From Nannocystis sp. (GTDB lineage Bacteria; Myxococcota_A; Polyangia; Nannocystales; Nannocystaceae), in contig JADJRG010000019.1 of NCBI GenBank assembly GCA_016712315.1, positions 62,001-126,000 of the forward strand: a stretch of 64,000 nt of DNA, given 5' to 3'. The notes beneath the pieces are model-generated. The model worked only from the letters and a program-made list of their open reading frames with translations, was not told the DNA's origin and searched no databases. This document shows, in pieces, positions 50,823 through 58,802 of this stretch. The position numbers and the translations under genes were made by a program. Each line of letters begins with the position of its first letter. Position 1 is the stretch's first letter.

Positions 50823-51376
50823 TGACCCCCGAGCAGCAGACTCAAGCCGCGCACGACGCCTTCCTCAAGAAGAAGAAGGAGAAGGCGGCCGCGCGCCGGC
50901 AGAAGCCCGAAGAGAAGGCGGAGCTGGGGATGACCTCGCTGATGGACATCGTGTCCATCCTCGTGATCTACCTGCTCAAGAGCTACGCCTCTGACCCGGT
51001 CGTCATCAACCCGACCGCGGGCCAGAAGATCCCGCTCTCGGTCGCCGACGCGTCGATCCGCGACGGTATGCCCGTGTTCGTCACGGTCCGCGGCATCACC
51101 TTCATGGATAAGAAGCTCGTGACCATGACCGCCGACGGCGACGTCGATCCGGCCATGGTGCAGAACCACCTCATCGGGCCGCTCTTCGACTCGTTCTCGG
51201 AGGAGGCCGACAAGGCCAAGCAGATGACCGAGAACCGCGGCACCGAGTGGGAGGGCCGGCTCATCATCGTAGGCGACCAGCTGCTGAAGTTCAGCACCCT
51301 GGTCGACGTGCTCTACACCGCGGGGCGTGCGGAGTTCAAAGAATTCACGTTCTGCGTGATCAAAAAGGGCGGCTGA
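50822..51376 (+). CDS. ExbD/TolR-like protein with conserved Asp
   Basis: 184 aa. Long basic N-terminus (KKKKEKAAARRQKPEEKAELG) then helix MTSLMDIVSILVIYLLKSYA, with Asp42 at the proton-carrying position. The periplasmic domain has IPLSVADASIRDGMPVFVTVRGI and RLIIVGDQLLKFSTLVDVLYTAGRAEFKEFTFCVIKKGG, the usual ExbD beta/alpha end. Partner of the TolQ-like protein. Downstream is a terminator-like hairpin. Confidence 0.92.
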   Translation: MTPEQQTQAAHDAFLKKKKEKAAARRQKPEEKAELGMTSLMDIVSILVIYLLKSYASDPVVINPTAGQKIPLSVADASIRDGMPVFVTVRGITFMDKKLVTMTADGDVDPAMVQNHLIGPLFDSFSEEADKAKQMTENRGTEWEGRLIIVGDQLLKFSTLVDVLYTAGRAEFKEFTFCVIKKGG

Positions 51377-51393
51377 TGCTGTCCTAGCGCGCA

Positions 51394-51430
51394 GAGAGGC
51401 CGAGGGGGCATAATGTCCTCTCGGCCTCTC
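51394..51430 (+). terminator. Hairpin between exbD-like and FHA/TonB-like genes
   Basis: GAGAGGCCGAGGGG at 51394-51407 pairs with CCTCTCGGCCTCTC at 51417-51430 over 14 positions with one G-U pair, loop of 9. It lacks a clear T-tract (TCTTGT follows). May end or attenuate transcription of the TolQR part before the next gene. Confidence 0.5.
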
Positions 51431-51474
51431 TCTTGTGGAGAACAGGCGGCTTCGGGTCGAGAGGTGCATGAGTG

Positions 51475-52815
51475 ATGGCATCGGTGGGCAAACAGTTCAC
51501 GCGAAAGGCGCTCCGCGCCGCCGTCATCGTCGACGAGAAGCTCTACGACGAGGTCCATCACAGCGCGCCTGAGCCGGTGACGGTGGGCTCGGCGATCGCG
51601 AACCAGTTGCTGGTCTTTGGGGCAGGTGTCCCGCGCTCGCACGCGATCATCGACGTGGAGGAGGGCCGCTACGTGCTCGACCTGCCCGACGGGGTGCAGG
51701 GCGAGCTGACGATCCGCGGCAAGAAGGCGTCGGTGTCGCGGCTGCGCAGCAAGCAGCAGGGCAAGTCGCTGCGGATCCGCCTCGATCCGAGCGCGCGCGG
51801 CAAGCTGCTCCTCGGCGAGACGACGCTGCTCTTCCACTTCGTCGACCCCGCGCTGATCGAGCCGCGCGCGCCCTTTCCGGCGGAGCTGAGGCCCGATCTG
51901 CGGCGGATGTTCTCTTCGCTCGATCTCGCGGCGATCGCCGCGGTGTGCATGGTCTTGGGGCCGCTCTTCTTGTGGTCGGCGAATAAGACGATCGACGTGA
52001 CGATCGAGCCGGAGATCGACGAGCGCTTCCTGCGAGTGATGTCGATCCCGCCGAAGAAGAAGAAGGAGGAGGAGCCGGAGGAGGAGGAGGAGGAGAAGCT
52101 GCTGGCGCTCGAGGAGGAGGAGAAGCCGAAGGACAAGAAGGAGGAGCTCAAGGTCGAGAAGGTCGTCGAGGCCAACAAGAAGTTCTCCGCGGAGGCGGTG
52201 GAGAAGGCCCGCGGCGTCGGGGTGCTGCGCGCGTTAGGCACGTACGGTGGGCCTGGCGAAGGCACGGTCTTCGACGTGATCCAGTCGACGGAGAACAACA
52301 TGGGCGAGCTCTTCGCGCTCGGCATGACCAAGACCATCGACGCGGACTCAGGCGACGTGAGCGGCTTCGTTCCGGGTGGGTCGGGGATCTCGGCGGTCGG
52401 GGCGGCGGTGGGGACGAACGGCTTTGATGTGTCCGACGACGCTCCGGAGCTCGAGGGTTTGGATAAGCAGGAGCGCAAGATCAAGAGCAGCGTCAAGGCG
52501 AGCGACGCGGACGTCTTGGGCGACGTCGACAAGCGGGCGGTGCAAGCGACGATCCGGCGGCGCATGAGCGCGCTTCAGAACTGCTACAACCGGGCGCTGC
52601 GGACCAACCCAGGGATCAGCGGCAAGATGACCTATACGATCGCGATCTCGGTGATGGGGGCGGTCACCTCGGTGCGGGTCGACGAGGACACGGTGCGCGA
52701 TCCTAGCGTCACGACCTGTACGACGGCGAAGATCAAGGGCTGGCGCTTCCCCACCGAGGGCGCGGAGGAGTCGGCGGAGGTGACCTTCACCGTGGTATTC
52801 TCGGGAGAGGCATGA
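51475..52815 (+). CDS. Inner-membrane protein with AgmX/TonB-like C-terminus (GltG-like)
   Basis: About 446 aa from ATG 51475 (GTG 51472 is adjacent). Residues 1-130 are beta-rich with an FHA-like feel (VTVGSAIANQLLVFGAGVPRSHAIIDVEEGRYVLDLP, LLLGETTLLFHFV). One membrane helix at ~149-170. A periplasmic charged stalk follows (PPKKKKEEEPEEEEEEK...KPKDKKEELKVEK), and residues ~350-447 form the domain VQATIRRRMSALQNCYNRALRTNPGISGKMTYTIAISVMGAVTSVRV...VTFTVVF, seen at the C-terminus of AgmX/PglI and related to TonB. This is the arrangement of GltG/NfsG. It would link the TolQR-like motor to the outer-membrane parts. Confidence 0.87.
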   Translation: MASVGKQFTRKALRAAVIVDEKLYDEVHHSAPEPVTVGSAIANQLLVFGAGVPRSHAIIDVEEGRYVLDLPDGVQGELTIRGKKASVSRLRSKQQGKSLRIRLDPSARGKLLLGETTLLFHFVDPALIEPRAPFPAELRPDLRRMFSSLDLAAIAAVCMVLGPLFLWSANKTIDVTIEPEIDERFLRVMSIPPKKKKEEEPEEEEEEKLLALEEEEKPKDKKEELKVEKVVEANKKFSAEAVEKARGVGVLRALGTYGGPGEGTVFDVIQSTENNMGELFALGMTKTIDADSGDVSGFVPGGSGISAVGAAVGTNGFDVSDDAPELEGLDKQERKIKSSVKASDADVLGDVDKRAVQATIRRRMSALQNCYNRALRTNPGISGKMTYTIAISVMGAVTSVRVDEDTVRDPSVTTCTTAKIKGWRFPTEGAEESAEVTFTVVFSGEA

Positions 52816-53366
52816 ACGGCGGGCGATGGATGGTGGTGGCGCTTGTGGTCGGGCTCGGCTCGCCGAGCGCGAGCGGTGAGCCCGCGGCGGCGCCAGCGTC
52901 GGCGGCGCCCCTTGCCGCGGTCGGCAAGAAGGCCAGCGTCAGCGAGCTGCGGCGGCGGATGGAGCAGGACTCCGCCGAGATCGGCAAGCTGGCGCAGAAG
53001 GCCAGGCGCAGCGGCGACGCGAAGAAGATCGCCTGTGTGACCGATAAACAGGATCGCGCCGAGCTGTTGATGGACGTGGCGTCGCCGGAGCTGTCGTTGT
53101 TGCGAGATCGTGCCGCTGATGGCAAGGCGCGGGTGTTCGCCTCCGAGAAGCTGGCGGCCGCGTCCGCGCGCCTGAGCGGTCTGCTCGAGGAGGCCCGCGC
53201 TTGCGCCGGCGACCCGGCGCTGGGCGGCGCAGAGGGCACCGAGAACGGGCTGTCGGAGTCGAGGACGGTGCAGCCGCGGGATCCGACCAACGCTGCGGCC
53301 CACACGCCGTGGATCCCGCCGCCTGACGACCCGACGCGCCCGCCGGTGGCGAGCCCGGTCCGCTGA
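52812..53366 (+). CDS. Small secreted helical protein
   Basis: 184 aa with a signal peptide (RWMVVALVVGLGSPSASG). The middle is one or two long helices (SELRRRMEQDSAEIGKLAQKARRSGDAKKIACVTDKQDRAELLMDV, LLRDRAADGKARVFASEKLAAASARLSGLLEEARACAGD) with one Cys each that may pair. Pro-rich tail. Start overlaps the GltG-like stop (ATGA). Proteins of this shape occur beside barrel/OPX exporters in other myxobacteria as far as I recall; role unknown. Confidence 0.75.
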   Translation: MNGGRWMVVALVVGLGSPSASGEPAAAPASAAPLAAVGKKASVSELRRRMEQDSAEIGKLAQKARRSGDAKKIACVTDKQDRAELLMDVASPELSLLRDRAADGKARVFASEKLAAASARLSGLLEEARACAGDPALGGAEGTENGLSESRTVQPRDPTNAAAHTPWIPPPDDPTRPPVASPVR

Positions 53367-53370
53367 GCAG

Positions 53371-53388
53371 ACGCGCGGCCTCGCGCGT
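53371..53388 (+). terminator. GC-rich hairpin after the GltG-like operon
   Basis: ACGCGCG/CGCGCGT, 7-bp stem with a 4-base loop, 4 bases after the stop codon. No T-tract. A second hairpin (GCCTAC/GTAGGC) is at 53418-53437. Confidence 0.35.
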
Positions 53389-53509
53389 GATGCTCTCGTC
53401 GGCGTGCCTGCTGCTTCGCCTACCTAGGGGAGTAGGCGCGCGCGGCCAAAATGATCCCCTCTGCCTCACTTTTCGCTAGGCTGTAGGGCCTGTCGGCCTC
53501 GCTTTAACC

Positions 53510-54904
53510 TTGCGCTCTTCACCCCTAAGATCCGCCCGGCGAGGGCCGGCTGCCGCGTTCTTGTGGCTTTGGGTCCTCCTCGCGGTCGGGCTGGTGAGCG
53601 CACCGGCGCGCGCGGACATCCCGCAGACGCAAGATGGCGCGGGGATCAAGGTCGGCCCGCGCTCTACGTTGCACCCGGGCTTCGCGCTGCTCTTTGGTTT
53701 TGACAGCAACGTCTTTTGGACGCGCCCAGAAGACCGTGAAGGGGTCCGCCGCGCGGCATTGATGACGCCTACTGCGTGGCTGGGCCTCGGCAACCGGCAG
53801 GTGCGTGACATGGTGCTGCAAACCCCTACCGGGCCCAGCGATCGTAAGGTCGATTACAACATCCGCGCCGCGACGGGTTATCGAGCGTACCTCGCGGGTG
53901 ATCCGGACATCCGCGGGCAGAGCCGCTTGAACTTCACGCTCGACGGCCACCTGATCTTCGCGCCGGGGCGGCGCTTCAGCGTCGCGATCGATGAGAGCTT
54001 CTCGCGCCTCGCAGAGCCGCGGAACTACGAGGCCGGGCCAGACTTCAACTTCAACCGCATCGACCACCGCGGGGCCCTCACCCTCACGGTGCGCCCCGGC
54101 GGCGGTCGCCTCAGCCTCAGCGCCGCGTACCTGAGCGAGGCGCTCTATTTTCAGGCGAGCGACATCTTCAACAGCGATCGGATCGTCAACGGCGCGGGCG
54201 CGGAGGCGAAGTGGCGCTTCTTGCCGCGCTCAGCGCTGCTCGCCCGCTACTCCTTCCACTCGACCTACTACCTCTGCTGCATCGAGACCGGCACGGGCCG
54301 CAATGAAGACTCGTACGCGCACCGGGTGATGGTCGGCTACCGCGGGCAGATCGGCGCGCGGATGGTGCTCGAGGCGCTCGCGGGCTACGGCCAGGCCGAC
54401 TACATCTACGACACCGTGACGCCGGCCAATTTTAAGGGCTTCATCGGCACGGCGACGCTCGGCTATTACCCGACGCTGCGCACGCACCTGTTCGTCCAGG
54501 CCGATCGCGGCTTTCAAGACTCGCTCTTCGGCAACTACTACGTCGACGCAGGCGGCCGGATCGGCGCCTCGCAGACCTTCCGCTGGCGGATGTTCGCGGC
54601 GCTGAACCTGGGGGTGTTCGCGCGGCGCTACGAGGGCCTGCCGGTGCCCGGACAAGACATCAACAACATCAGCGGCTACAGCAACGCCTACGGCGATCTC
54701 GCGACCAGCCTCGCCCGCAAGGACACGATCTTCGCGCTCGAGTCGCGCCTCGAGCAGCCGCTGGGTCGCTACTTCGTCGCGGCGCTCCGCTACAACCTCA
54801 GCGTCACCGCCACCGACTTCGCGATCCGCTTCACCAACGGCTATGAGGATCGGGCGGGCTTCACCAAGCACGTTGCGATGCTGATCGGCGCCGTGCGATT
54901 CTAG
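53510..54904 (+). CDS. Outer-membrane beta-barrel, probable polysaccharide-export porin
   Basis: 464 aa from TTG 53510. Signal peptide ending APARA-D. The mature part is alternating strands with aromatic belts to the last residue Phe: HPGFALLFGFDSNVFW, RLNFTLDGHLIFAPGRRFSVAIDESFSRL, RLSLSAAYLSEALYFQASDIFNS, HRVMVGYRGQIGARMVLEALAGYG, TLGYYPTLRTHLFVQADRGFQDS, ALRYNLSVTATDF, KHVAMLIGAVRF. Enough length for about 18 strands. It is directly followed (6 bases) by a short OPX gene; in Myxococcus such barrels (EpsX type) pair with OPX proteins lacking their own outer-membrane helix. That pairing is inference from domain makeup and order. Confidence 0.82.
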   Translation: MRSSPLRSARRGPAAAFLWLWVLLAVGLVSAPARADIPQTQDGAGIKVGPRSTLHPGFALLFGFDSNVFWTRPEDREGVRRAALMTPTAWLGLGNRQVRDMVLQTPTGPSDRKVDYNIRAATGYRAYLAGDPDIRGQSRLNFTLDGHLIFAPGRRFSVAIDESFSRLAEPRNYEAGPDFNFNRIDHRGALTLTVRPGGGRLSLSAAYLSEALYFQASDIFNSDRIVNGAGAEAKWRFLPRSALLARYSFHSTYYLCCIETGTGRNEDSYAHRVMVGYRGQIGARMVLEALAGYGQADYIYDTVTPANFKGFIGTATLGYYPTLRTHLFVQADRGFQDSLFGNYYVDAGGRIGASQTFRWRMFAALNLGVFARRYEGLPVPGQDINNISGYSNAYGDLATSLARKDTIFALESRLEQPLGRYFVAALRYNLSVTATDFAIRFTNGYEDRAGFTKHVAMLIGAVRF

Positions 54905-54910
54905 GTCGCC

Positions 54911-55525
54911 TTGGCACGTCGCCTCTCACGCCGCGAATTCGCCCGCTTGGGCGCGCTCGGCGCGCTCGTGTGGGTGGGGGCTGGGTGCCGTCCCGCGGTC
55001 GTGGAGACGGCGCCCCCGCGCCCGGCCCCGCGCGAGACGCTGGCGCCGGGCGATGAGATCGACGTGCGTGTCTTCGATGAGAAGCGCTTCGAGGGCGCGT
55101 ATGAGGTCGACGCGGACGGCACCATCGACTTCCCGTTCATCGGCGCGATCGCGGTCGCTGGTATGAACGCGCAGCAGGTCGCGGACGCGCTCGAGGAGCG
55201 GCTCGCTGACGGATATCTGCAGCACCCGCAGGTGACGGTGACGATCAAGGCCCGCGAGAACAGCGAGGTGTCGGTGCTCGGCCAGGTGAACCGCCCGGGA
55301 TCGCTGCCGTTCCAGGAGCGGATCACGCTGGTGCAGGCGGTCTCGGCGGCGGGCGGGCTGACGGCGTACGCCGCGCCGCGGCGGGTGAAGATCACGCGCC
55401 GCACCGGCGAGGGCGATCAGACCCGCACCTTCGAGGTCTCGCTCGCCGCGATCATCGACGGCGCGGCCGAAGACCTGACCCTTCAGGCAGGTGATATTGT
55501 CTTCATCCCAGAGAGCCGGTTATGA
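54911..55525 (+). CDS. Short OPX polysaccharide-export lipoprotein (PES plus SLBB)
   Basis: 204 aa from TTG 54911. The signal RRLSRREFARLGALGALVWVGAG-C has a twin-arginine-like SRREFAR and a lipobox (Cys26). Poly_export domain: LAPGDEIDVRVFDEKRFEGAYEVDADGTIDFPFIGAIAVAGMNAQQVADALEERLADGYLQHPQVTVTI. SLBB domain: VSVLGQVNRPGSLPFQERITLVQAVSAAGGLTAYAAPRRVKITR and LQAGDIVFIPESRL. The protein ends there: no second SLBB and no C-terminal amphipathic helix as in Wza. So it likely needs the neighbouring barrel to cross the outer membrane. Stop overlaps hisB. Confidence 0.92.
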   Translation: MARRLSRREFARLGALGALVWVGAGCRPAVVETAPPRPAPRETLAPGDEIDVRVFDEKRFEGAYEVDADGTIDFPFIGAIAVAGMNAQQVADALEERLADGYLQHPQVTVTIKARENSEVSVLGQVNRPGSLPFQERITLVQAVSAAGGLTAYAAPRRVKITRRTGEGDQTRTFEVSLAAIIDGAAEDLTLQAGDIVFIPESRL

Positions 55526-56151
55526 CGGTGAACGCCGCTGAGCGCCCCCCCAAGCCCCGCCGCGCGCGCGTCGAGCGGACCACCCGTGAGACGCGCGTGA
55601 TCGTCGATCTGACCCTGCCAGGCGACGCGCCGCCGGCGGCCTCGATCGCGACGCCGGTGCCCTTCCTCTCGCATATGCTCGAGGCGCTGGCGCGCCACGG
55701 CGCGCTCGCGCTCGCGGTCGAGGCGGCCGGGGACGTGGAGATCGATGATCACCACACGGTCGAGGACATCGGCCTGGTGCTCGGGGCGGCGCTGGACCAG
55801 GCGCTCGGCGATCGGGCCGGGATCTGCCGCTTCGGTCACTTCTCGCTGGTGATGGACGAGACCTTGGTCGACGTCGCGCTCGACCTCGGCGGGCGCCCCT
55901 ATTTGGTCTACGAGCTGCCGGTGCTGGCGGGTCGGCGGGTCGGCGGCTTCGACTGCGAGCTGGTCCGCGAGTTCTTCCAGGCGCTGGTGGTGCAGGCGCG
56001 GATGAACCTCCATATCCACCTGCGGGCCGGAGGGAACGCTCACCACGTGATCGAGGCGGCGTTTAAGGGCTTCGCGCGGGCGCTGCGCGGCGCCTGCGCC
56101 GTCGATCCGGCGATGGCCGGCGTGATCCCCTCGACGAAGGGGGGCCTGTGA
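55522..56151 (+). CDS. hisB: Imidazoleglycerol-phosphate dehydratase
   Basis: 209 aa, the monofunctional length. RVERTTRETRVIVDLTL, VPFLSHMLEALARHG, IDDHHTVEDIGLVLGAALDQALG, FGHFSLVMDETLVDVALDLGGRPYLVYE, and HIHLRAGGNAHHVIEAAFKGFARALR hold the metal-binding His/Glu set. Sixth step of histidine synthesis. The ATG overlaps the OPX stop (ATGA); no other his gene lies in the window, so it seems to have been placed in the export operon. Confidence 0.95.
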   Translation: MTVNAAERPPKPRRARVERTTRETRVIVDLTLPGDAPPAASIATPVPFLSHMLEALARHGALALAVEAAGDVEIDDHHTVEDIGLVLGAALDQALGDRAGICRFGHFSLVMDETLVDVALDLGGRPYLVYELPVLAGRRVGGFDCELVREFFQALVVQARMNLHIHLRAGGNAHHVIEAAFKGFARALRGACAVDPAMAGVIPSTKGGL

Positions 56152-56208
56152 GGCGAGTTCGCTTGGTTCTGCGCCAGATCACGCGGGCCTGCTACATTCC
56201 TCGCCCTC

Positions 56209-57831
56209 ATGGCTGAATCGGAACGCCCGACCTATCTCAAGCCCCGCGCCGCGCTCGAGCGCCGTGAGGCGCTCGCGGACGCGAACGCAGGACCCTCGGC
56301 GATCGACGGCGGTGAGGCGGCGCTGGCCGGCGCGCAGGCGCGGGCCGCCGCGGCGCGCGAACGGCTGGCGGCCGAGGGCCGACAGAGCGCGCACGAGCGG
56401 ATCGATCTGCTGCTCGACCCCGGCTCGTTCGTCGAGCTCGATCGCTTCGTCACCTCCTCGTGCCCTGACTTCGAGATGCCGGGCAAGCGGGTGTACGGCG
56501 ACGGCGTGGTCACTGGCCATGGCACGGTCGAGGGGCGACCGGTCTTCGTCTTCGGCCAGGAGGCGGGGGTGTTCGGCGGCAGCCTCGGCATGGCCCACGC
56601 GGTGAAGATCTGCAAGGTCATGGATATGGCGATGACGGTCGGCGCGCCGGTGATCGGCCTCAACGACTCGGGCGGCGCGCGGATCCAGGAGGGGGTCGCG
56701 AGCCTCGCCGGCTACGCGGAGATCTTTAAGCGCAACGTGCTCGCGTCGGGGGTGGTGCCGCAGCTCTCGGTGATCCTCGGGCCTTGCGCGGGCGGGGCGG
56801 TGTACTCGCCGGCGCTCACCGACCTGGTGCTGATGGTCGAGGAGAGCGCGTACATGTTCATCACCGGGCCCGACGTGATCAAGGCGGTGACGCACGAGGA
56901 GGTGACGAAGGAGGCGCTCGGGGGCGCGCACACCCACAACGAGCGCAGCGGGGTCGCCCACTTCGCGTGCCCGAGCGAGGCCGCGGCGATGGCGCTGAGC
57001 CGCGAGCTGCTCTCGTATCTGCCGAGCAACAACGCGGAGGACCCGCCGACTCGTCCGACCAAGGACGACCCGCGGCGGAGCTGCCCCGAGCTGATCGACG
57101 CGATCCCCGAGGACCCGAGCCGCCCCTATGACATCCGCGCGGTGATCCGATCGATCGCCGACGACGGCGCCTTCCTCGAGGTGCAGGAGCTCTTCGCCCG
57201 CAACATGGTGATCGGCTTCGTGCGGATCGCCGGGCAGAGCGTCGGCGTGGTCGCGAACCAGCCGCTGGTGCTCGCGGGCTGCCTCGACATCAACGCGTCG
57301 GTGAAGGCGGCCCGCTTCGTGCGGATGTGCGACGCGTTCAACGTGCCGCTGCTCACCTTGGTCGACGTGCCTGGGTTCCTGCCGGGGACCGAGCAGGAGT
57401 ACGGGGGGATCATCCGGCACGGGGCGAAGCTGCTCTACGCGTTCGTCGAGGCGACTGTCCCGAAGGTCACGTTAGTGACGCGCAAGGCGTACGGCGGCGC
57501 GTACGACGTGATGGCGAGCAAGCACATCCGCGCGGACATCAACCTCTCGTACCCGACCGCGGAGATCGCGGTGATGGGCGCGGAGGGGGCGGTGAACATC
57601 ATCTATCGGCGCGAGCTGATGGAGGCCGCGGACCCGAGCGCCCGCCGCGCGCAGCTCACGGAGAGCTACAGGGCGCTGTTCGCGAGCCCGTACAAGGCCG
57701 CGGAGCTGGGCTTCATCGACCAGGTGATCCGGCCCGAGGAGACGCGCGAGCGGGTCGCGCGCTCGTTCGCGCTGCTCCGCAACAAGCGCCAAGAGAACCC
57801 GCGCAAGAAGCATGGCAATATCCCGCTCTGA
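56209..57831 (+). CDS. pccB: Acyl-CoA carboxylase beta (carboxyltransferase) subunit, propionyl-CoA type
   Basis: 540 aa. SAHERIDLLLDPGSFVELDRF, DGVVTGHGTVEGRPVFVFGQEAGVFGGSLGMAHAVKICK, GLNDSGGARIQEGVASLAGY, GPCAGGAVYSPALTDLVLMVEES, then the C-terminal half VDVPGFLPGTEQEYGGIIRHGAKLLYAF and KAYGGAYDVMASKH. Carries both crotonase-like halves. It transfers carboxyl from biotin to an acyl-CoA, most like propionyl-CoA (making methylmalonyl-CoA), though acetyl- or methylcrotonyl-CoA are not ruled out. The biotin carboxylase subunit is not here. Confidence 0.9.
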   Translation: MAESERPTYLKPRAALERREALADANAGPSAIDGGEAALAGAQARAAAARERLAAEGRQSAHERIDLLLDPGSFVELDRFVTSSCPDFEMPGKRVYGDGVVTGHGTVEGRPVFVFGQEAGVFGGSLGMAHAVKICKVMDMAMTVGAPVIGLNDSGGARIQEGVASLAGYAEIFKRNVLASGVVPQLSVILGPCAGGAVYSPALTDLVLMVEESAYMFITGPDVIKAVTHEEVTKEALGGAHTHNERSGVAHFACPSEAAAMALSRELLSYLPSNNAEDPPTRPTKDDPRRSCPELIDAIPEDPSRPYDIRAVIRSIADDGAFLEVQELFARNMVIGFVRIAGQSVGVVANQPLVLAGCLDINASVKAARFVRMCDAFNVPLLTLVDVPGFLPGTEQEYGGIIRHGAKLLYAFVEATVPKVTLVTRKAYGGAYDVMASKHIRADINLSYPTAEIAVMGAEGAVNIIYRRELMEAADPSARRAQLTESYRALFASPYKAAELGFIDQVIRPEETRERVARSFALLRNKRQENPRKKHGNIPL

Positions 57832-57846
57832 CTCGGAGGCCCGCCG

Positions 57847-58281
57847 ATGACCGCGCTACGAGCTCAGGCGTTGACGCTGGCGGTGCTCCTCGGGCTCGCG
57901 CCTCTCGGTGGCTGCGCGGCCGCGGCCCCGGCGCCGCGATCGCTGCACTACGTCGATGAGGCGCTGGTCTACAGCCCGACGGTGCACCACCAGGCGTACG
58001 CGGCGTACCTGCGGGCGCGGTTGGTGATGGAGGTGCAGCCGGCCGAGTACGCGGCCGCGGAGGCGCACCTGCGGGCGGCGCTAAAGGTCGCGCCTCGCGA
58101 TCCGCACCTCTGGACGACGCTCGCGGAGCTCGAGCTGCGTCGCGGTGATCGAGCGGCGGCGCTCAGCGCGGGGCGGACGGCGCTGACCTTGAGGCCAGGT
58201 TACCCGGCGGCGCGGCAGCTCGTCGCCCGGCTGGAGGCGGAGGGCGAGGGCGGCGCGTCGGCGGCGGTCTCCCGCCCGTGA
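57847..58281 (+). CDS. TPR-containing lipoprotein
   Basis: 144 aa. GGAGG 6 bases before the ATG. Signal with lipobox LGG-C. A TPR-like part follows: YAAAEAHLRAALKVAPRDPHLWTTLAELELRRGDRAAALSAGRTALTLRPGYPAARQLVARLEAEG. 15 bases after pccB and so likely cotranscribed. Convergent with a membrane-protein gene. Partner unknown. Confidence 0.82.
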   Translation: MTALRAQALTLAVLLGLAPLGGCAAAAPAPRSLHYVDEALVYSPTVHHQAYAAYLRARLVMEVQPAEYAAAEAHLRAALKVAPRDPHLWTTLAELELRRGDRAAALSAGRTALTLRPGYPAARQLVARLEAEGEGGASAAVSRP

Positions 58282-58297
58282 GGGCGCGAGGCCCGGC

Positions 58298-58744
58298 TCA
58301 GAGCGTCACGGTCAAATAGGCGACCAGGCAGTACCAGGGGGTGCCCGCGACCAAGAGCGCGCGGCGGGCGCGGGCGAGGTCGCGATAGGTGCCACCGACG
58401 ATCAGGGCGGCCGCGGCGAGGCACCAGCTCAGCGCGGCGAGCACGACGGCGACCGCGAAGCACTTGAGGGTGAATGGGGCCAGCGCGGGCACGAAGAGGC
58501 CGAGCGCGGCCGCGAAGGTGAGGGTGAGCGGCAGGTAGGCGCTGGCGAGCGCGAGCTTCGGCAGGGCGCTGTGAGGCTCGCCTGTGGGGCGGCGCAGGTG
58601 CGCGGCGACCCAGGTGCCGAGGAAGAGCAGGCTGACGATCGCCGCGAGGGCGATCCCTCCGAGGGTGAGCCACTCCTGGATCCGCCTCAGCAGCTCCCAT
58701 AGATCTTCGAGGCGACCTTGGCGGGTGAAGAGCGGCAGCAGCAT
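58298..58744 (-). CDS. Four-helix membrane protein, function unknown
   Basis: 148 aa. Four predicted membrane helices (LGGIALAAIVSLLFLGTWVAA, LASAYLPLTLTFAAALGLFV, LKCFAVAVVLAALSWCLAAAALIVGG, ALLVAGTPWYCLVAYLTVTL). No family recognised. Last gene of the minus-strand run after fabH. Confidence 0.72.
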   Translation of the reverse strand: MLLPLFTRQGRLEDLWELLRRIQEWLTLGGIALAAIVSLLFLGTWVAAHLRRPTGEPHSALPKLALASAYLPLTLTFAAALGLFVPALAPFTLKCFAVAVVLAALSWCLAAAALIVGGTYRDLARARRALLVAGTPWYCLVAYLTVTL

Positions 58745-58802
58745 GGGGCTGAGTCTATCGCGTTTCGTCGCGGCCCCGCAGGGCGCAGGCGCGGGCGCGC
58801 GC

